Below are positions 1 through 11,096 of a stretch of DNA of 40,686 bases, piece by piece. The stretch covers positions 1-40,686 of the forward strand of contig LSSN01001229.1 of assembly GCA_001970855.1 (NCBI GenBank), read 5' to 3'. The notes under the pieces are model-generated. The model saw nothing but the letters and a program-made list of their open reading frames with translations, did no database searches and had not been told where the DNA came from. Origin of the DNA: Smittium culicis (lineage: Eukaryota; Kickxellomycota; Harpellomycetes; Harpellales; Legeriomycetaceae). Positions within the stretch are counted from its first letter, which is position 1; each line of letters starts with the position of its first letter. The position numbers and the translations under genes are program-made.

Positions 1-3000
1 TCTTCGTTTATATAATTTAATTACCTCTGATTTAAATAATATCGAATCCATTAAAGATTATTTTATTATATCTTGATATGAATTGAGTATCACGTAAAAA
101 TTTTCGATTTGTTCTTTATGATAATATGATTCCGTCGATATAATCAAATAATAAACATGCAATTCCTATATCTTTATAAATCGACTATTAAAGAATAATG
201 CTAAGAAAAGTAGAACATTTTAAAATGTCATTTCGAAAATATTCAGAGAAAAATTTATCTTATTATAAATGTACCATGCAGTATACCCATTTCAAATATA
301 ATAAACTTTTGAAATCCTCATTACATAAAATTTAGAGCATATATGGAATATAAAAATGCGACTTTAAATATCGCACTACTTGGAGTTATCCATACTATCC
401 TTTGCTTTTGATTGACTTTTATTTTATTTTTTGTATTGTTGTGAATTTTAAATAATCAAAAAAGATTTTATAAAAAAATTCTTGCTTAAAAAAAAGACAT
501 CTTTCTATAGTGGGAATACTTTCAATATTTATAGGCGCTATTTCCTATGAAAATAGCACCAAAGTTAAATATATAAATATAAATAAAATATAAGGAAAAT
601 ATTAAAAAAAATTCTAGACTATATTGAATTAATAAATAATATATAAAGCAAGTAATCTAGCCCACTGAATAGAGAAGTGCTAAAAATACTTATTTTGATG
701 GATTTATTCCTGAAAAAATGCTATAATTTAATATAAAAACGACCTTTGCATAATATATTATAGCCTATACGTGATATTTTCTACTTTATTAACTATACTG
801 CTATATTTCGAATCCGAAATTAACTGTTATATGTAAACTTTATAGATATGATCAGGGAATATTTGATGATTTTATTGTGGATTCAAAGTTAAAAAGAGTT
901 TGAAAAAGGAAGAGAAAAGTTAAAAATAGAAATTATCCTCAAAAAAGTTTCCACAATATAAAAAATAATAATTATGGATGTATTAAGAAACGCTATAGTA
1001 AAGATCAAAGAGTTAAACCCTTTAAATTCCTAAATCAGAATAAAGCTTTCCTATTCAATAATAAGTATAGCCCATTTATTTTTCATTTACGTATATTATT
1101 TTAAATAGCTGAAAATTTCAGTCTTAAGAATTTCGGCTATTTAGAAGCATAGGATTATAATAACCTTGATATTTAATTGGTAAATTTTATTGTACTCTAC
1201 TTTCATCGGTTTATAAGTTCATTATTATGTATCAATTCTATTAAGTAAATTGATAATTCATGACAATTATTAAGACCTTTTTTTTAATTTCAATGGGTAT
1301 AGTTTAAAAAAAGCAATTAGTTCCGCTTGAAACTTCCGAAATACTAGCATATAGTTCAAATCAGAAAATTATTAGGCTGATAAAAAATTGCTAAATAGTT
1401 CATGCAAATATTACTGGCCAGTAATCAAAAACAATCGAGCAGCGTTGTATAAATGGAGCTTTGAATGTTTCTAGAATAAAGTGGATTTTCGAACTTAAAA
1501 TTTTTAGCTGCAAAAACAAATTCAAAATTGAAAGTCTCGTAAAAATGTAGATTTTTTATGATATTTTAATTTGATAACTATGATTAATACTAGTTACTTA
1601 TTGACCTCGTTGGTATATTAAATTAATTCCTATTGGAGCTTTTTTTAATCAAAAACTTTAAAAGTATTAGGCTGATAGTATAAAAGGTTCAGTTTCTGAA
1701 ATGAAGCCTGCATTTCCGATCATTTACCATGACGCGGAACATATTTGAATTCAATATTTTACTTTTATACACTTTTTTTTTTAGTTTTTAGCAGACAACG
1801 TAATAAAAAAGATACTCGTTAACATAAGATTTTTTAAAACAATCTTATATTAATATAGTAGTTAGTAAAAATATGTACTCTAACTAAAAGAATTTGAAGA
1901 GGATTACGTTACAAGGTAAAATGAAAAAATAATTTTTTTTTAGTAGGTTGCAAATTTGTAATGTAATTTTATTTAATTTTAATCGGGATTATTTTTATAA
2001 AAAGGTATTTGTATTCTAAATTCTTTACTAAAATAGTGATGTATGTTCGTTTATAACTTTTTATAAGTACAAATGTAAAATTAATGCGCCTCCACAAACA
2101 CGGATTTAAAATATATGCAGTACAACACACAAACATGAAATTATATTTTCTTTTATGGTAAAATATAGATAAAATTTTTTTTGCATAAATCCAAAACAAA
2201 GCCAAGGATACGCCCCTAGATAGCTTATTAGTAAGATGGAAGTATTCTTAAATTCTAGAGCAGTGGTGAATAACAATAGAATAATACGAATAAAATTAAA
2301 AACAAACACTTAAGCCATGAGACTTTGCATAACTGATATTATGGCGGTATATTTTTAAACACAAATAGATCAAGTAAGTTTAAATGAGGATTAGTATATA
2401 GAGCTTTTTGGGTATACCAGCTTTACTTACAAATAATAAATTCCTTTTTAATGATATTAGAATTTATAAGCTGTGATATGTATTTATTCATTTTTATAAT
2501 ATTTTAAATTAATACTAAATATAATGTTTGTTTGTGGCTAATATATAATCTGCGAAAGCTACAATAGAGAGAAAATATTTTTAACATGCGAATTTGATGG
2601 GAGCTGTCGAATTTTTATAAAAATAGACAAACTGTCTAAAAATGAAAGAAAAAAATGATAAATTCAAAGTCTCGTAAAAATACTATCTAAAACTACGCTT
2701 TTTTTATTAAAATCCCATATATCATAAACCAAAAAACGATATAACAAGCATTTGATACTGAAGGAAAGACAAATCAAATTTACATTTTATACCAGAGAGT
2801 ATAACAAAAATACATTAAGCATAATAGCCTGAAATCTTTGAGTTTGAAATTAGCCAGACCGTTTTAAAGGTAAGGGCGACTTGAAAATTCATCAACTAAA
2901 GTAAGAATCCCCCAATATATAATTTACTAATTTATTACGTAGTGTAATTTTGGTAACTTGATTTGCCCAATTAGCTCAACACAACAGTTTTCTATTAATA

Positions 3001-4206
3001 GAACTAGATAAAATAAAGTGTACTCGATATTGCGCAACATAATTGGCCAATATTATTAATATTACTTAACTATTCGCTTATTAAGCCAACGGCGCATATA
3101 CAAATTTTAGGCAGCAATAGTTTTGTTACTTTAAAATTGCGCCTAAATTCTTTTTTGAAAAGCTCGAATTTCTCGCTATATATAAACTTCGTTCATTTAG
3201 CCATAGCTCGCATATTTCGGGCGAATAGCTATGCATTCTATTCTGAACTTATAAAATATTCGCAGATATAAAATGTATTAATTATATAATTCAACTTCAC
3301 TTAATTTCGTAACAGCAGTCTCTCTACTTCTATGCTGCTAAATTTTTTCCCTCCCTTTAACAAGTTGCCCCGAATAAGATAGCTGAAAAGTGGAATTACT
3401 TAATTGCTGTTAAGGTCAATGTTTTTTATCGTGCTGACTTTATTCGCACACAAAATACTCTGCGCTATAATTTTTTCTTGATTTCTAATAGTAATCGCTA
3501 TGTAGCTAAACCCTTAACTCTTAATTTCGAACACGCTGCCTTATTTACATAAATATAAAAGATTCGGCGGATCCTTAATTGGATTCAAGCATTTATATTC
3601 AATTACAAAATACCTTATTTACTCTCACTAATCTTTATTATTTGAAAGATTACATACTCTCATATAGCTATAACTATATTTTTGCATCGGCATTTCCCTT
3701 TGGTTAAATATCCTCTTCAACTCCCTATAAAAATTAGCTGATATTTTCCAGAGTTTTATATAAAAAACATTATTAGTTTTAACTAAAAAAATCCTTTGCT
3801 ACTTCACGCACTTACATTTCCGAATATCTTATTTATCGTTTCTAACGGCTCTGTTACTTGTTTTTCATAGCTTCATCGACCGAATTATTTCATAAAAAGG
3901 TATCTATTTTTTTTTGTTTACCTTTTTTGTAAAATTTTTTTTCATGTTCATGCGTTTATTTGGATAGTGTAATCATAAATTTTATAATTATATATATATA
4001 TTGATACCTAAACTTTAACTTTTTTTTTCCCTAATATTATTAATTTTCTTTTTCTAGATAAATAAAGATTTATCAGCATTATCTGTCGCCAAATTAATTG
4101 AATCGCATTTTTATTATTTTCAGTGGCCTATTAAACAAAAAATTTGCCGCTTAAGAATATAAAGAATTATTTCCAAAGTATAATATACATCCCTGATATA
4201 TTTGAA
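1..4206. other. Gene-free AT-rich left flank and promoter region of the zinc-finger gene
   Basis: No coding region is convincing here. The only open frames (around 1969-2309, minus strand) are short, rich in I/F/Y/K as random AT-rich DNA would be, and have no family features. The last kilobase (about 3040-3560) is less AT-rich and probably holds the promoter of the downstream zinc-finger gene. It contains a perfect 10-bp palindrome ATTGGCCAAT (3042-3051) and four copies of the heptamer GCGAATA or its complement (3071, 3221, 3257, 3441). Two short direct repeats lie further left and are listed separately. Confidence 0.7.
3900..4123 (+). other. Candidate 5'-UTR intron of the zinc-finger gene
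   Basis: A GTATCT donor-like site follows an A-rich stretch at 3900, and a pyrimidine-rich tract ends in a good acceptor, TTATTTTCAG, at 4114-4123. The zinc-finger reading frame is closed by a TAA at 4132-4134, downstream of the acceptor, so any splicing here would concern the 5' leader and not the protein. The size (224 nt) fits the other introns of the window. This is inference from splice signals only. Confidence 0.3.
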
Positions 4207-6009
4207 ATGAACAAGTTTGACAATAGTTTGTCAGATATGGACCTGCTAAATCTATCTCCTGATTCCATTATCAATTTTTTACAAGACTGTAAAAGCGAAC
4301 CAGAGGATTTTTCGACTTACAAGCCAAGCAATAAAAATATAATCAGCAACCCTAGCACAAATGATTTACTTCACATAATACAAGAAAAGCTATTATCTCT
4401 CCCACCAACCATTTCGCCTGAATCTCTCCGAGATAATGCGATAGAGTCTCAGGTCGAGTCAAAAAAGCGTAACAGAAATAATGAACACGATGTAAGCTTC
4501 ATGTCTCAATCTCCGTCATCTAAGCAAAAAACTGAGTCTAGCGAAGATTTTGAAGAATTAACTGTGAAAACAGAAAACTCTTCTCAGAAATGTGCAAGTG
4601 AAAAAGTAGTTCAGAGATACAATTGTAAATATTGCACAAAGTCTTTTACAAGACCATCATCTCTTACGATTCATACATACACTCATACTGGTGAGAAGCC
4701 GCATGAGTGCACATTTCCTGAATGCAAAAAGCGCTTTTCAGTATTGAGCAATCTTCGAAGACACTTGAAACTTCACAAAAACCGCCACTCTGCATTTTTA
4801 AACCAGTCAGGATATTCAAGCTCTAGAGGTTTAAGCACATATCCTTTGAGACCTTATTACTATAACTCTTTGCGTCATCTCTCAAGCGACCCTGATCCAC
4901 TATCCTTAATGCAATTAAGTAAAGCTAAAGGCCAGCCCATTCTTCCTAAATGCAACACCACACAATCCCAATATAGAAATATCAAGGATAGCTATTTTTA
5001 CCCAAGCAACAATGTTTCTGAATCTAGCCTAGTTGGTCCTTATGAATTTAGCTCATTTGATAGTAAAAAAACCAATAGTATTGGAAGCATCCCCGGAATG
5101 GGTTCAGTAAACCAACCAAGCACTGACTTGCACTATGCAGATTTATCCAAGTCATATATATCAAACACTAACAAGATTGTTGCTAACCCTAAATCGAATG
5201 AATCTAACTTTGATGTTACTAAAAGAGACTTTAATGACTTTGGAATTTTGGATTTCAAAAACAACAACATATTTGATTATGGCCTAAAAGCTAGTGACTA
5301 CAGATCATATCAAGATGATAGCACATTCCAACGTGGTTCGGTTTCTAGTAGCTATTCTAACAACTCTGGAATCAGATTGACTGAAAACAGGATTAGTTAT
5401 GATACTGGTAACTTTAGTATGACTAGAAATATCAACAACCCAGAAATTAATAAGGTATCCAATTATCAAGTTCCAAGTGGTTTAGGGCTTTCTACAGAGC
5501 TTCCTTTTGAATATTCAAAGCCAAGCTATAACCATTCCAACTTCTTTCAAAAGAAATATCTGAATAATTCTTTAGGAAAAGATTATAGCTATGATACATT
5601 CAAGCCTCTAAACAGTTCATCTGGATACCTAAGCATGTATCGCACTCAAAATATAAAAAACAATTTGAGGAAAAGTATATCCAATGATAACCCAACCAAC
5701 CTGAACCTGAACTCATATACTAGCAACTATCTTTACCAAACACAAAACCCGAGCTACCCATTGTCGCAAATAACTACAAACGAAAATCAATGGTATGGAG
5801 AGCTAGGTGAAAATAAATTTTTTACCAAGCCAAAGAACCTATCATCGTTGGAAAACAGTACTTCTTTCCAGGCTAATAACACTGAAAGTATAAATAACAA
5901 CTTTATACTAAACTCAAATAATCAAAAAATCAGCTATCCACAAAACCAAGCAAATTCTGCAACCTACTGTTTAAATAGCAACAACTTGAACTCTAGCATG
6001 TACCTTTAA
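4207..6009 (+). CDS. C2H2 zinc-finger transcription factor with long Asn/Ser-rich tail
   Basis: Single-exon reading frame of 600 residues from the first ATG; the frame stays open 24 codons further upstream but without an ATG. Two adjacent C2H2 fingers lie at about residues 138-190. The first has spacing C-x2-C-x12-H-x3-H and the second C-x4-C-x12-H-x3-H, joined by the classical TGEKPH linker. Each contains a RPSSL/VLSNLRRH-type recognition helix, as seen in many fungal DNA-binding regulators, so a nuclear sequence-specific DNA-binding role is well supported. The first 137 residues are acidic/polar with a basic KKRNR cluster that could serve nuclear import. Residues 191-600 are low-complexity, rich in N, S and Y, and probably disordered, as in activation domains. 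Target genes cannot be told from sequence, and no specific orthologue is recognised. Confidence 0.88.
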   Translation: MNKFDNSLSDMDLLNLSPDSIINFLQDCKSEPEDFSTYKPSNKNIISNPSTNDLLHIIQEKLLSLPPTISPESLRDNAIESQVESKKRNRNNEHDVSFMSQSPSSKQKTESSEDFEELTVKTENSSQKCASEKVVQRYNCKYCTKSFTRPSSLTIHTYTHTGEKPHECTFPECKKRFSVLSNLRRHLKLHKNRHSAFLNQSGYSSSRGLSTYPLRPYYYNSLRHLSSDPDPLSLMQLSKAKGQPILPKCNTTQSQYRNIKDSYFYPSNNVSESSLVGPYEFSSFDSKKTNSIGSIPGMGSVNQPSTDLHYADLSKSYISNTNKIVANPKSNESNFDVTKRDFNDFGILDFKNNNIFDYGLKASDYRSYQDDSTFQRGSVSSSYSNNSGIRLTENRISYDTGNFSMTRNINNPEINKVSNYQVPSGLGLSTELPFEYSKPSYNHSNFFQKKYLNNSLGKDYSYDTFKPLNSSSGYLSMYRTQNIKNNLRKSISNDNPTNLNLNSYTSNYLYQTQNPSYPLSQITTNENQWYGELGENKFFTKPKNLSSLENSTSFQANNTESINNNFILNSNNQKISYPQNQANSATYCLNSNNLNSSMYL

Positions 6010-7768
6010 AATATATATATTGAACCTGGGAATAAAATTTTCTTTATCAAAAAGAATATATGTTTATATTGGATATCCTTAAAAGGTGATGAACTTGACC
6101 TGCTTCCGAACTTTACTTTTACTAATTAATCCCATTAGAGAATGCTACTGTTACAAGCTATCTGACACAGCAAATAAAATTAACTTATTCACAGCTCCAA
6201 AAAAAATAACTTTAAGAATATTTTGCTCCGATCTTCACATAAATATTTCATATATATGTATTACACTGTTATCATAACCACAATTTACCTTCATCACTAT
6301 CAAAAATTAATAGTAATAATAATATTAAACCTTTTTTTTCTTTTATTCTCCCCTGCATATATTATTCTTGTAACCTTTGTGATTTATATGTAAGCTTTCG
6401 GAAATATGTATAAAAAATTTACGTGCACTGCGTCATCTTTTGTGCCATAAAATTAACATTAAAAGATAAAAAAGTAAATAAAATTTCAAATATGACAGAT
6501 ATGTAAAGAATAGCTTTTATTGTATAGCTTTTTAGTATGAAAAAAACTAAATTCGGTAGAGCTTAATAGTTTCTTAATATCAGTGATTTTTCATAAGAAT
6601 ATATTTGCTGTGAGTGTGGGTTTACTTCCCTGCAGTAAGCACTATAAAATATTGGATTATTTTTGACGATTCAATGTAAAATAGTGCTAAATATTTATTT
6701 TTTTTATATGAATAGAGCATTATTGTTGCGTGTACAATAATTACTGAAGAAGCTTGGCCATATTTGAGTTTGCTTTTATAATTACAGAATTAAATAGATG
6801 AACTTTTATATACTAATTTATTAGACTAGTAATTGCCCAATATTATTATTTAGATTCAATTTTTAACTTTTAATAATACAATCTGTTGTATATGAGATTG
6901 AGTCAAGCCGTCGATATATAGAGAGCGAGTCTACTGGTTTGGTTTGTAATGGTGAATTATAAATAAAAAGTTTATTTTCAAGATAATATTTTTGGGTTAT
7001 AGCAGACAGAAATAGTTATAGACTCCTGTTTACTTATTTTTTTTCTCTTAATTGAAGTTTCATACAAAAAAGTATTCGCCATAATCGATTTATCTTAACT
7101 TTGAGAAACTATAGATTTGCTATACCAGAAGTGATCAAGATTAGCGAATTGTATATGGGTATTAGGAATACTGATAGAATGATCGCACTTTCTTAGCTGG
7201 CATACTTATTTCGACTAATCAACCTGAGACGCATTAGAATTACGAGATAACATAACATCATATGGCATACTTTAAATCTATGTGAACAAAAAAGTGGTAA
7301 AACTTTTTATAACCCCAATATAATTTCAATTATATCAAAAATGGTTATTTTTCCAAGTCTTGTGCATTTTACATAAACGAACTGAATTTTTTTTATATTA
7401 TTTGTATTGGTAGATTCAAAGTATAATTTAGAGTAACTGGCAGCGAATAAGGCCAAAATAATTAGAAAATCGAATGAGTGGGGTAGAAAACTTTCGACTG
7501 TGAAAATAAAATGGATAAACTTATATAGACAAATAGATGATTTTTATAGCATGAGAAAAAGTAAATAAAACCATATGCTTCAATATTAAAACAAGGGGTA
7601 AATCACATTTATTATTATTTGTACATATACTGTTTATTTTATGCAATAAACAATACTTCCTCTTTATTTCAAACTATAAAAGAAATAAGAGCAATACGGG
7701 TATCGATCTGCTCTAGTAAATTAACTAACTTTGCCATACGAAAATAACTAAGAATAATTAGGATTCAG
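6010..7768. other. Gene-free spacer between the zinc-finger and reductase genes
   Basis: AT-rich spacer. A 63-codon open frame beginning at 6086 has no recognisable features and lies in the probable 3' UTR of the zinc-finger gene, so I do not call it. The right half is the likely promoter of the reductase and carries GCGAATA-type heptamers at 7073 (complement) and within GCAGCGAATA at 7440-7449. No RNA gene or repeat was seen. Confidence 0.6.
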
Positions 7769-8602
7769 ATGAAGTTAATTGTAGTAACAGGAGCAAATAA
7801 AGGAATTGGGTATGAGCTAGTGAAACAGCTGCTGATGCGTATTACCGAACCAACACTAGTTTATTTGACTAGTAGAAGCGAGTCAGCTGGCGAAAGTGCT
7901 ATCGCTAAAGTCATGAAAGACTCAGAAGCTAAGAGAGCTGCTGGAGTCACAGCAAAATACCACCAACTTGATATCAATGACGTAGATAGTATCGGTAAAT
8001 TTCGTCAAGATTTGCTTAAAGAGCATGGCGAGCGCTGCATTGATGTGCTAGTCAACAATGCTGGAGTTTCTGATAATACGGTCGAAGGAAACAAAGGTGT
8101 CAAAGAAACAATTGCTACTAATTATTACGGCACAAAACGTGTCACTGAACAACTACTTGACCTAATGAACGAGAAGAGTCGCATAGTATTCGTATCGAGC
8201 ATGATGGGCGAGCTCAGCAACCACTCGCCGGAAGTACAGGAAAAGTTCAGTGCGTCCGATTTGCAAGTGCAAGGACTCGACAATTTAATGGACGATTTCG
8301 TCAAAATTAAATGTTCTGGCGATGATACCAGCGGCTACTGCGCAAACCATTACTCGACTTCGAAAACAGGCGTGACCATGTATGCCAGGATTCTTGCGCG
8401 CGATTATGCAAGCGATCCTCGCGGTCTGCTATTCGTATCATGTCACCCAGGTTGGGTGAAGACTGATATGGGCGGCCCCAATGCACCGCTTTCTGTGGAG
8501 ATGGGCGTGCAGACTCCCATATACTTAGTAACTGAAGACTACAACCGCTTGCTTGCTTACAATGGAATGTACTTTACTCGCAAGACTGTAGACAAATTTT
8601 GA
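7769..8602 (+). CDS. Short-chain dehydrogenase/reductase, carbonyl-reductase (CBR1) like
   Basis: Intronless 277-residue protein, the usual length for a classical SDR. The N-terminal Rossmann nucleotide-binding motif TGANKGIG is at residues 7-14 and the structural NNAG motif at 96-99. The catalytic serine lies in the VSS motif at 142-144, and the YxxxK pair is Y195/K199 (YSTSK). The segment CHPGWVKTDMGGP followed by GVQTPIYL matches the CBR1 subfamily, which reduces carbonyl compounds such as quinones and ketones with NADPH in the cytosol. No targeting signal or membrane segment is visible. The natural substrate is unknown, and NADPH preference is inferred from the subfamily. The 3' half uses more G/C-ending codons than the 5' half. 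AATAAA-like sequence follows about 30 nt after the stop. Confidence 0.9.
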   Translation: MKLIVVTGANKGIGYELVKQLLMRITEPTLVYLTSRSESAGESAIAKVMKDSEAKRAAGVTAKYHQLDINDVDSIGKFRQDLLKEHGERCIDVLVNNAGVSDNTVEGNKGVKETIATNYYGTKRVTEQLLDLMNEKSRIVFVSSMMGELSNHSPEVQEKFSASDLQVQGLDNLMDDFVKIKCSGDDTSGYCANHYSTSKTGVTMYARILARDYASDPRGLLFVSCHPGWVKTDMGGPNAPLSVEMGVQTPIYLVTEDYNRLLAYNGMYFTRKTVDKF

Positions 8603-9121
8603 CATTTTTTAATACTTGTTTTCCATCTCTAAAATAAAAAGTGACCTGATTTGATTCTAAATTATTTTTAGCTCTACTATTTTGTATTTATTAGTACTTA
8701 TGCTCAAACATTAATCTTCATGTTCTGATTCGCTTGCCCTCAGACTTAATCTGGATTAGCCTATAGATAAGTTGGTTTTAGATTTTGTGTAATTAATTTT
8801 GAAGTAGCCAATAGAGTGCGGATATCCATGGTTGATAAATAAACGGATCAGAAAAAATATAGATTTAATTAATTATTTGCTGTTTCTGTTGAAAACTCAA
8901 AAAATCATAAATTTCAGATTAAATCATTTCTAAAGTCTGTAATAAAAACTTTTTTTTAACTTTTTGTCTTTGTCAAAAATTAGAGATAAATCAAATTGGA
9001 TATATTATATCTTTTTAATTTACGCTGATTCTTTCTTATAGGGATTAATTAGACAAATAAATACCTAAACTCTGTTTCTTTTCCATAATCTACTTTACAC
9101 TTATAAAAACAACTTCGAATC
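8603..9121. other. Intergenic spacer, promoter of mitochondrial EF-Tu
   Basis: About 520 bp of AT-rich DNA holding the 3' end of the reductase transcript and the promoter of the EF-Tu gene. A C/T-rich patch (about 9065-9115, including CTCTGTTTCTTTTCC) directly precedes the EF-Tu ATG. Nothing else is recognised. Confidence 0.5.
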
Positions 9122-10945
9122 ATGTTTTCTTTGAGAACTCAAGCTGCCAGAAGCGTAGCCAGAAGATTGCAACCATTCCAAAACACTGGTAAAATACATA
9201 TTTGTATTTAATGCACTTACTTGGCCATGAGTTCATATGAAAGCCATAGCCCAACCCTTTTTAATTATTAACTATATCTAAATTTTATATCTAACTTAAA
9301 TTTGATTTAATTTTACTTGTAATCTGTAGTCAAATCATTTAGTGTCTTGAGTTTGGTAAGCTTTAATTTAGAAAAAAAAATAAAAACGCTATAAAATACT
9401 CTTCTTATTTGATGCAGCAACTTTTCTATTAGATATTAAATAAAGTTTTAATAATTACTTGCCGTCATAAAAAATATTAGAGCAAGCAAAAGAGCAATGT
9501 TATCTCTTCTAGCATTAAGCAATCAAGACTCCCAGCTTTGAACAAGCAAACAGGTACTTAGTTGCAACTAGCTTGATTTCTTTTTTGATTATTTTATGCA
9601 GCTACGATATTGGAGTTTCTATATTTCGATATCGAGTCGTTTCTATTTTATTTTGTGAACATTATTCAAAACATTCTTTTTTTTATTAAAAAAAATATCA
9701 AAACTTTTAGGTTTCGGTAGATTGTTTATGTCCACAGATAGCAAAGTTTTTAACAGAGAAAAGCCACACGTCAACATTGGTACCATTGGACACGTTGATC
9801 ACGGTAAAACTACACTGACAGCGGCTATTACCAAGGTATTATCAGAGGCAGGAGGAGCCAAGTTCTTTGACTATAATCAAATCGACAAGGCACCAGAGGA
9901 GAAGGCAAGAGGTATTACTATTTCAACTTCGCATGTTGAATACCAAACAGCAAACAGACATTATGCACACGTCGATTGCCCTGGTCACGCAGATTATATC
10001 AAGAATATGATTACGGGAGCAGCACAAATGGACGGAGCAATCATTGTAGTATCTGCTTCAGACGGACAAATGCCACAAACCAGAGAGCACATATTGTTGG
10101 CAAAGCAAGTAGGAGTTAAGAACATTGTTGTTTATGTAAACAAAGTTGACCAAATAGACGATATGGAGATCCTTGAGTTTGTTGATATGGAGATGAGAGA
10201 GTTGTTGAGTCACTACGGATATGACGGCGACAACACACCTATTATTAATGGGTCAGCATTGTGTGCATTGGAAGGCAGAAATCCGGAAATAGGCTCAGAG
10301 TCGATATTGAAGTTGATGGAAAGCGTTGATAGTTGGATCCCAACACCAGAAAGAGATTTGGAGAAGCCATTCTTGATGCCAGTTGAGGATGTGTTCTCAA
10401 TTGCAGGACGTGGTACAGTAGCAACCGGTAGAGTTGAAAGGGGAGTTATTTCAAAGGGAGCAGAAGTAGAGATTGTAGGATTTGGGCCACCAATGAAGAC
10501 AATATTGACAGGTATAGAAATGTTCCACAAGGAGCTCGATAGAGGAGAGGCTGGAGATAACATGGGGGCATTGCTTCGTGGAGTGAAGAGAGAGCAATTG
10601 AGACGTGGACAGGTTATAGCAGCACCAGGAACAGTAAAATCTAGCAAGTCATTCATGGCCCAAATCTACATTTTGACCAAAGAGGAGGGAGGCAGACATA
10701 CACCATTCCACAATAACTACAAGCCACAAATGTTTTTGAGAACATGTGACGTTACAGCAGTTCTTACAGATCCAAAAGCAGTTGAAGGATCAGCAGATGA
10801 AGAGTTTATGGTTATGCCAGGAGACAACGTATTACTTAGATGCGAATTGCACACAGACGTAGCAATTGAGAATGGACTCCGCTTTACTATTCGTGAGGGA
10901 GGCAGAACCGTAGGCACCGGAGTTATCACTGAGCTCTTGGGTTAA
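9122..10945 (+). CDS. TUF1: Mitochondrial translation elongation factor Tu (spliced)
   Basis: EF-Tu delivers aminoacyl-tRNA to mitochondrial ribosomes with GTP hydrolysis. Exon 1 (9122-9188) encodes an Arg/Ser/Ala-rich, acid-free presequence beginning [22 protein letters not shown] donor and CTTTTAG acceptor define an intron at 9189-9710, and exon 2 runs 9711-10945. The split Gly codon joins in frame to give 433 residues, close to yeast TUF1 length. In this numbering the P-loop GHVDHGKT is at 49-56, G3 DCPGH at 111-115 and G4 NKVD at 166-169, with the G5-like GSAL motif following; domains II and III are complete. The 522-nt intron is the longest in the window and contains splice-site-bounded segments that could be micro-exons (see findings), so the N-terminus could be about 20 residues longer. 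The stop codon overlaps an AATAAA. Confidence 0.95.
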
Positions 10946-11000
10946 TAAAAACAAAAGATTAATTTTTTTATCCTTTTTTATAGCTAAACAAATAAATCTA

Positions 11001-11096
11001 TTTACAATATTTACTTTTTAACTATAGTTTTATTCAATTTACAATATTTACTTTTTAGCTATAATTTTATTCAATTTACAGCATTAATTTTTTAAG
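11001..11096. repeat. 37-bp tandem repeat, about 2.5 copies
   Basis: Two consecutive 37-bp units (11001-11037 and 11038-11074) begin TTTACAATATTTACTTTTTA and differ at only two positions (ACTATAGT versus GCTATAAT). A third, degenerate and partial copy follows, starting TTTACAGCATTAATTTTTTA. It lies 55 bp after the EF-Tu stop and so may be in its 3' UTR. Confidence 0.85.

Noticed and set aside
1969..2309. Two overlapping minus-strand open frames of 67-78 codons
   Set aside because: Composition of I/F/Y/K expected from AT-rich DNA, no motif, frames overlap each other.
4144..4206. Start of the zinc-finger protein at a TTG codon at 4144
   Set aside because: Not an ATG. The first in-frame ATG at 4207 is preferred, and the upstream codons are probably leader sequence following a possible 5'-UTR intron.
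6086..6277. 63-codon open frame after the zinc-finger gene
   Set aside because: No family features, AT-rich random composition, sits in the likely 3' UTR.
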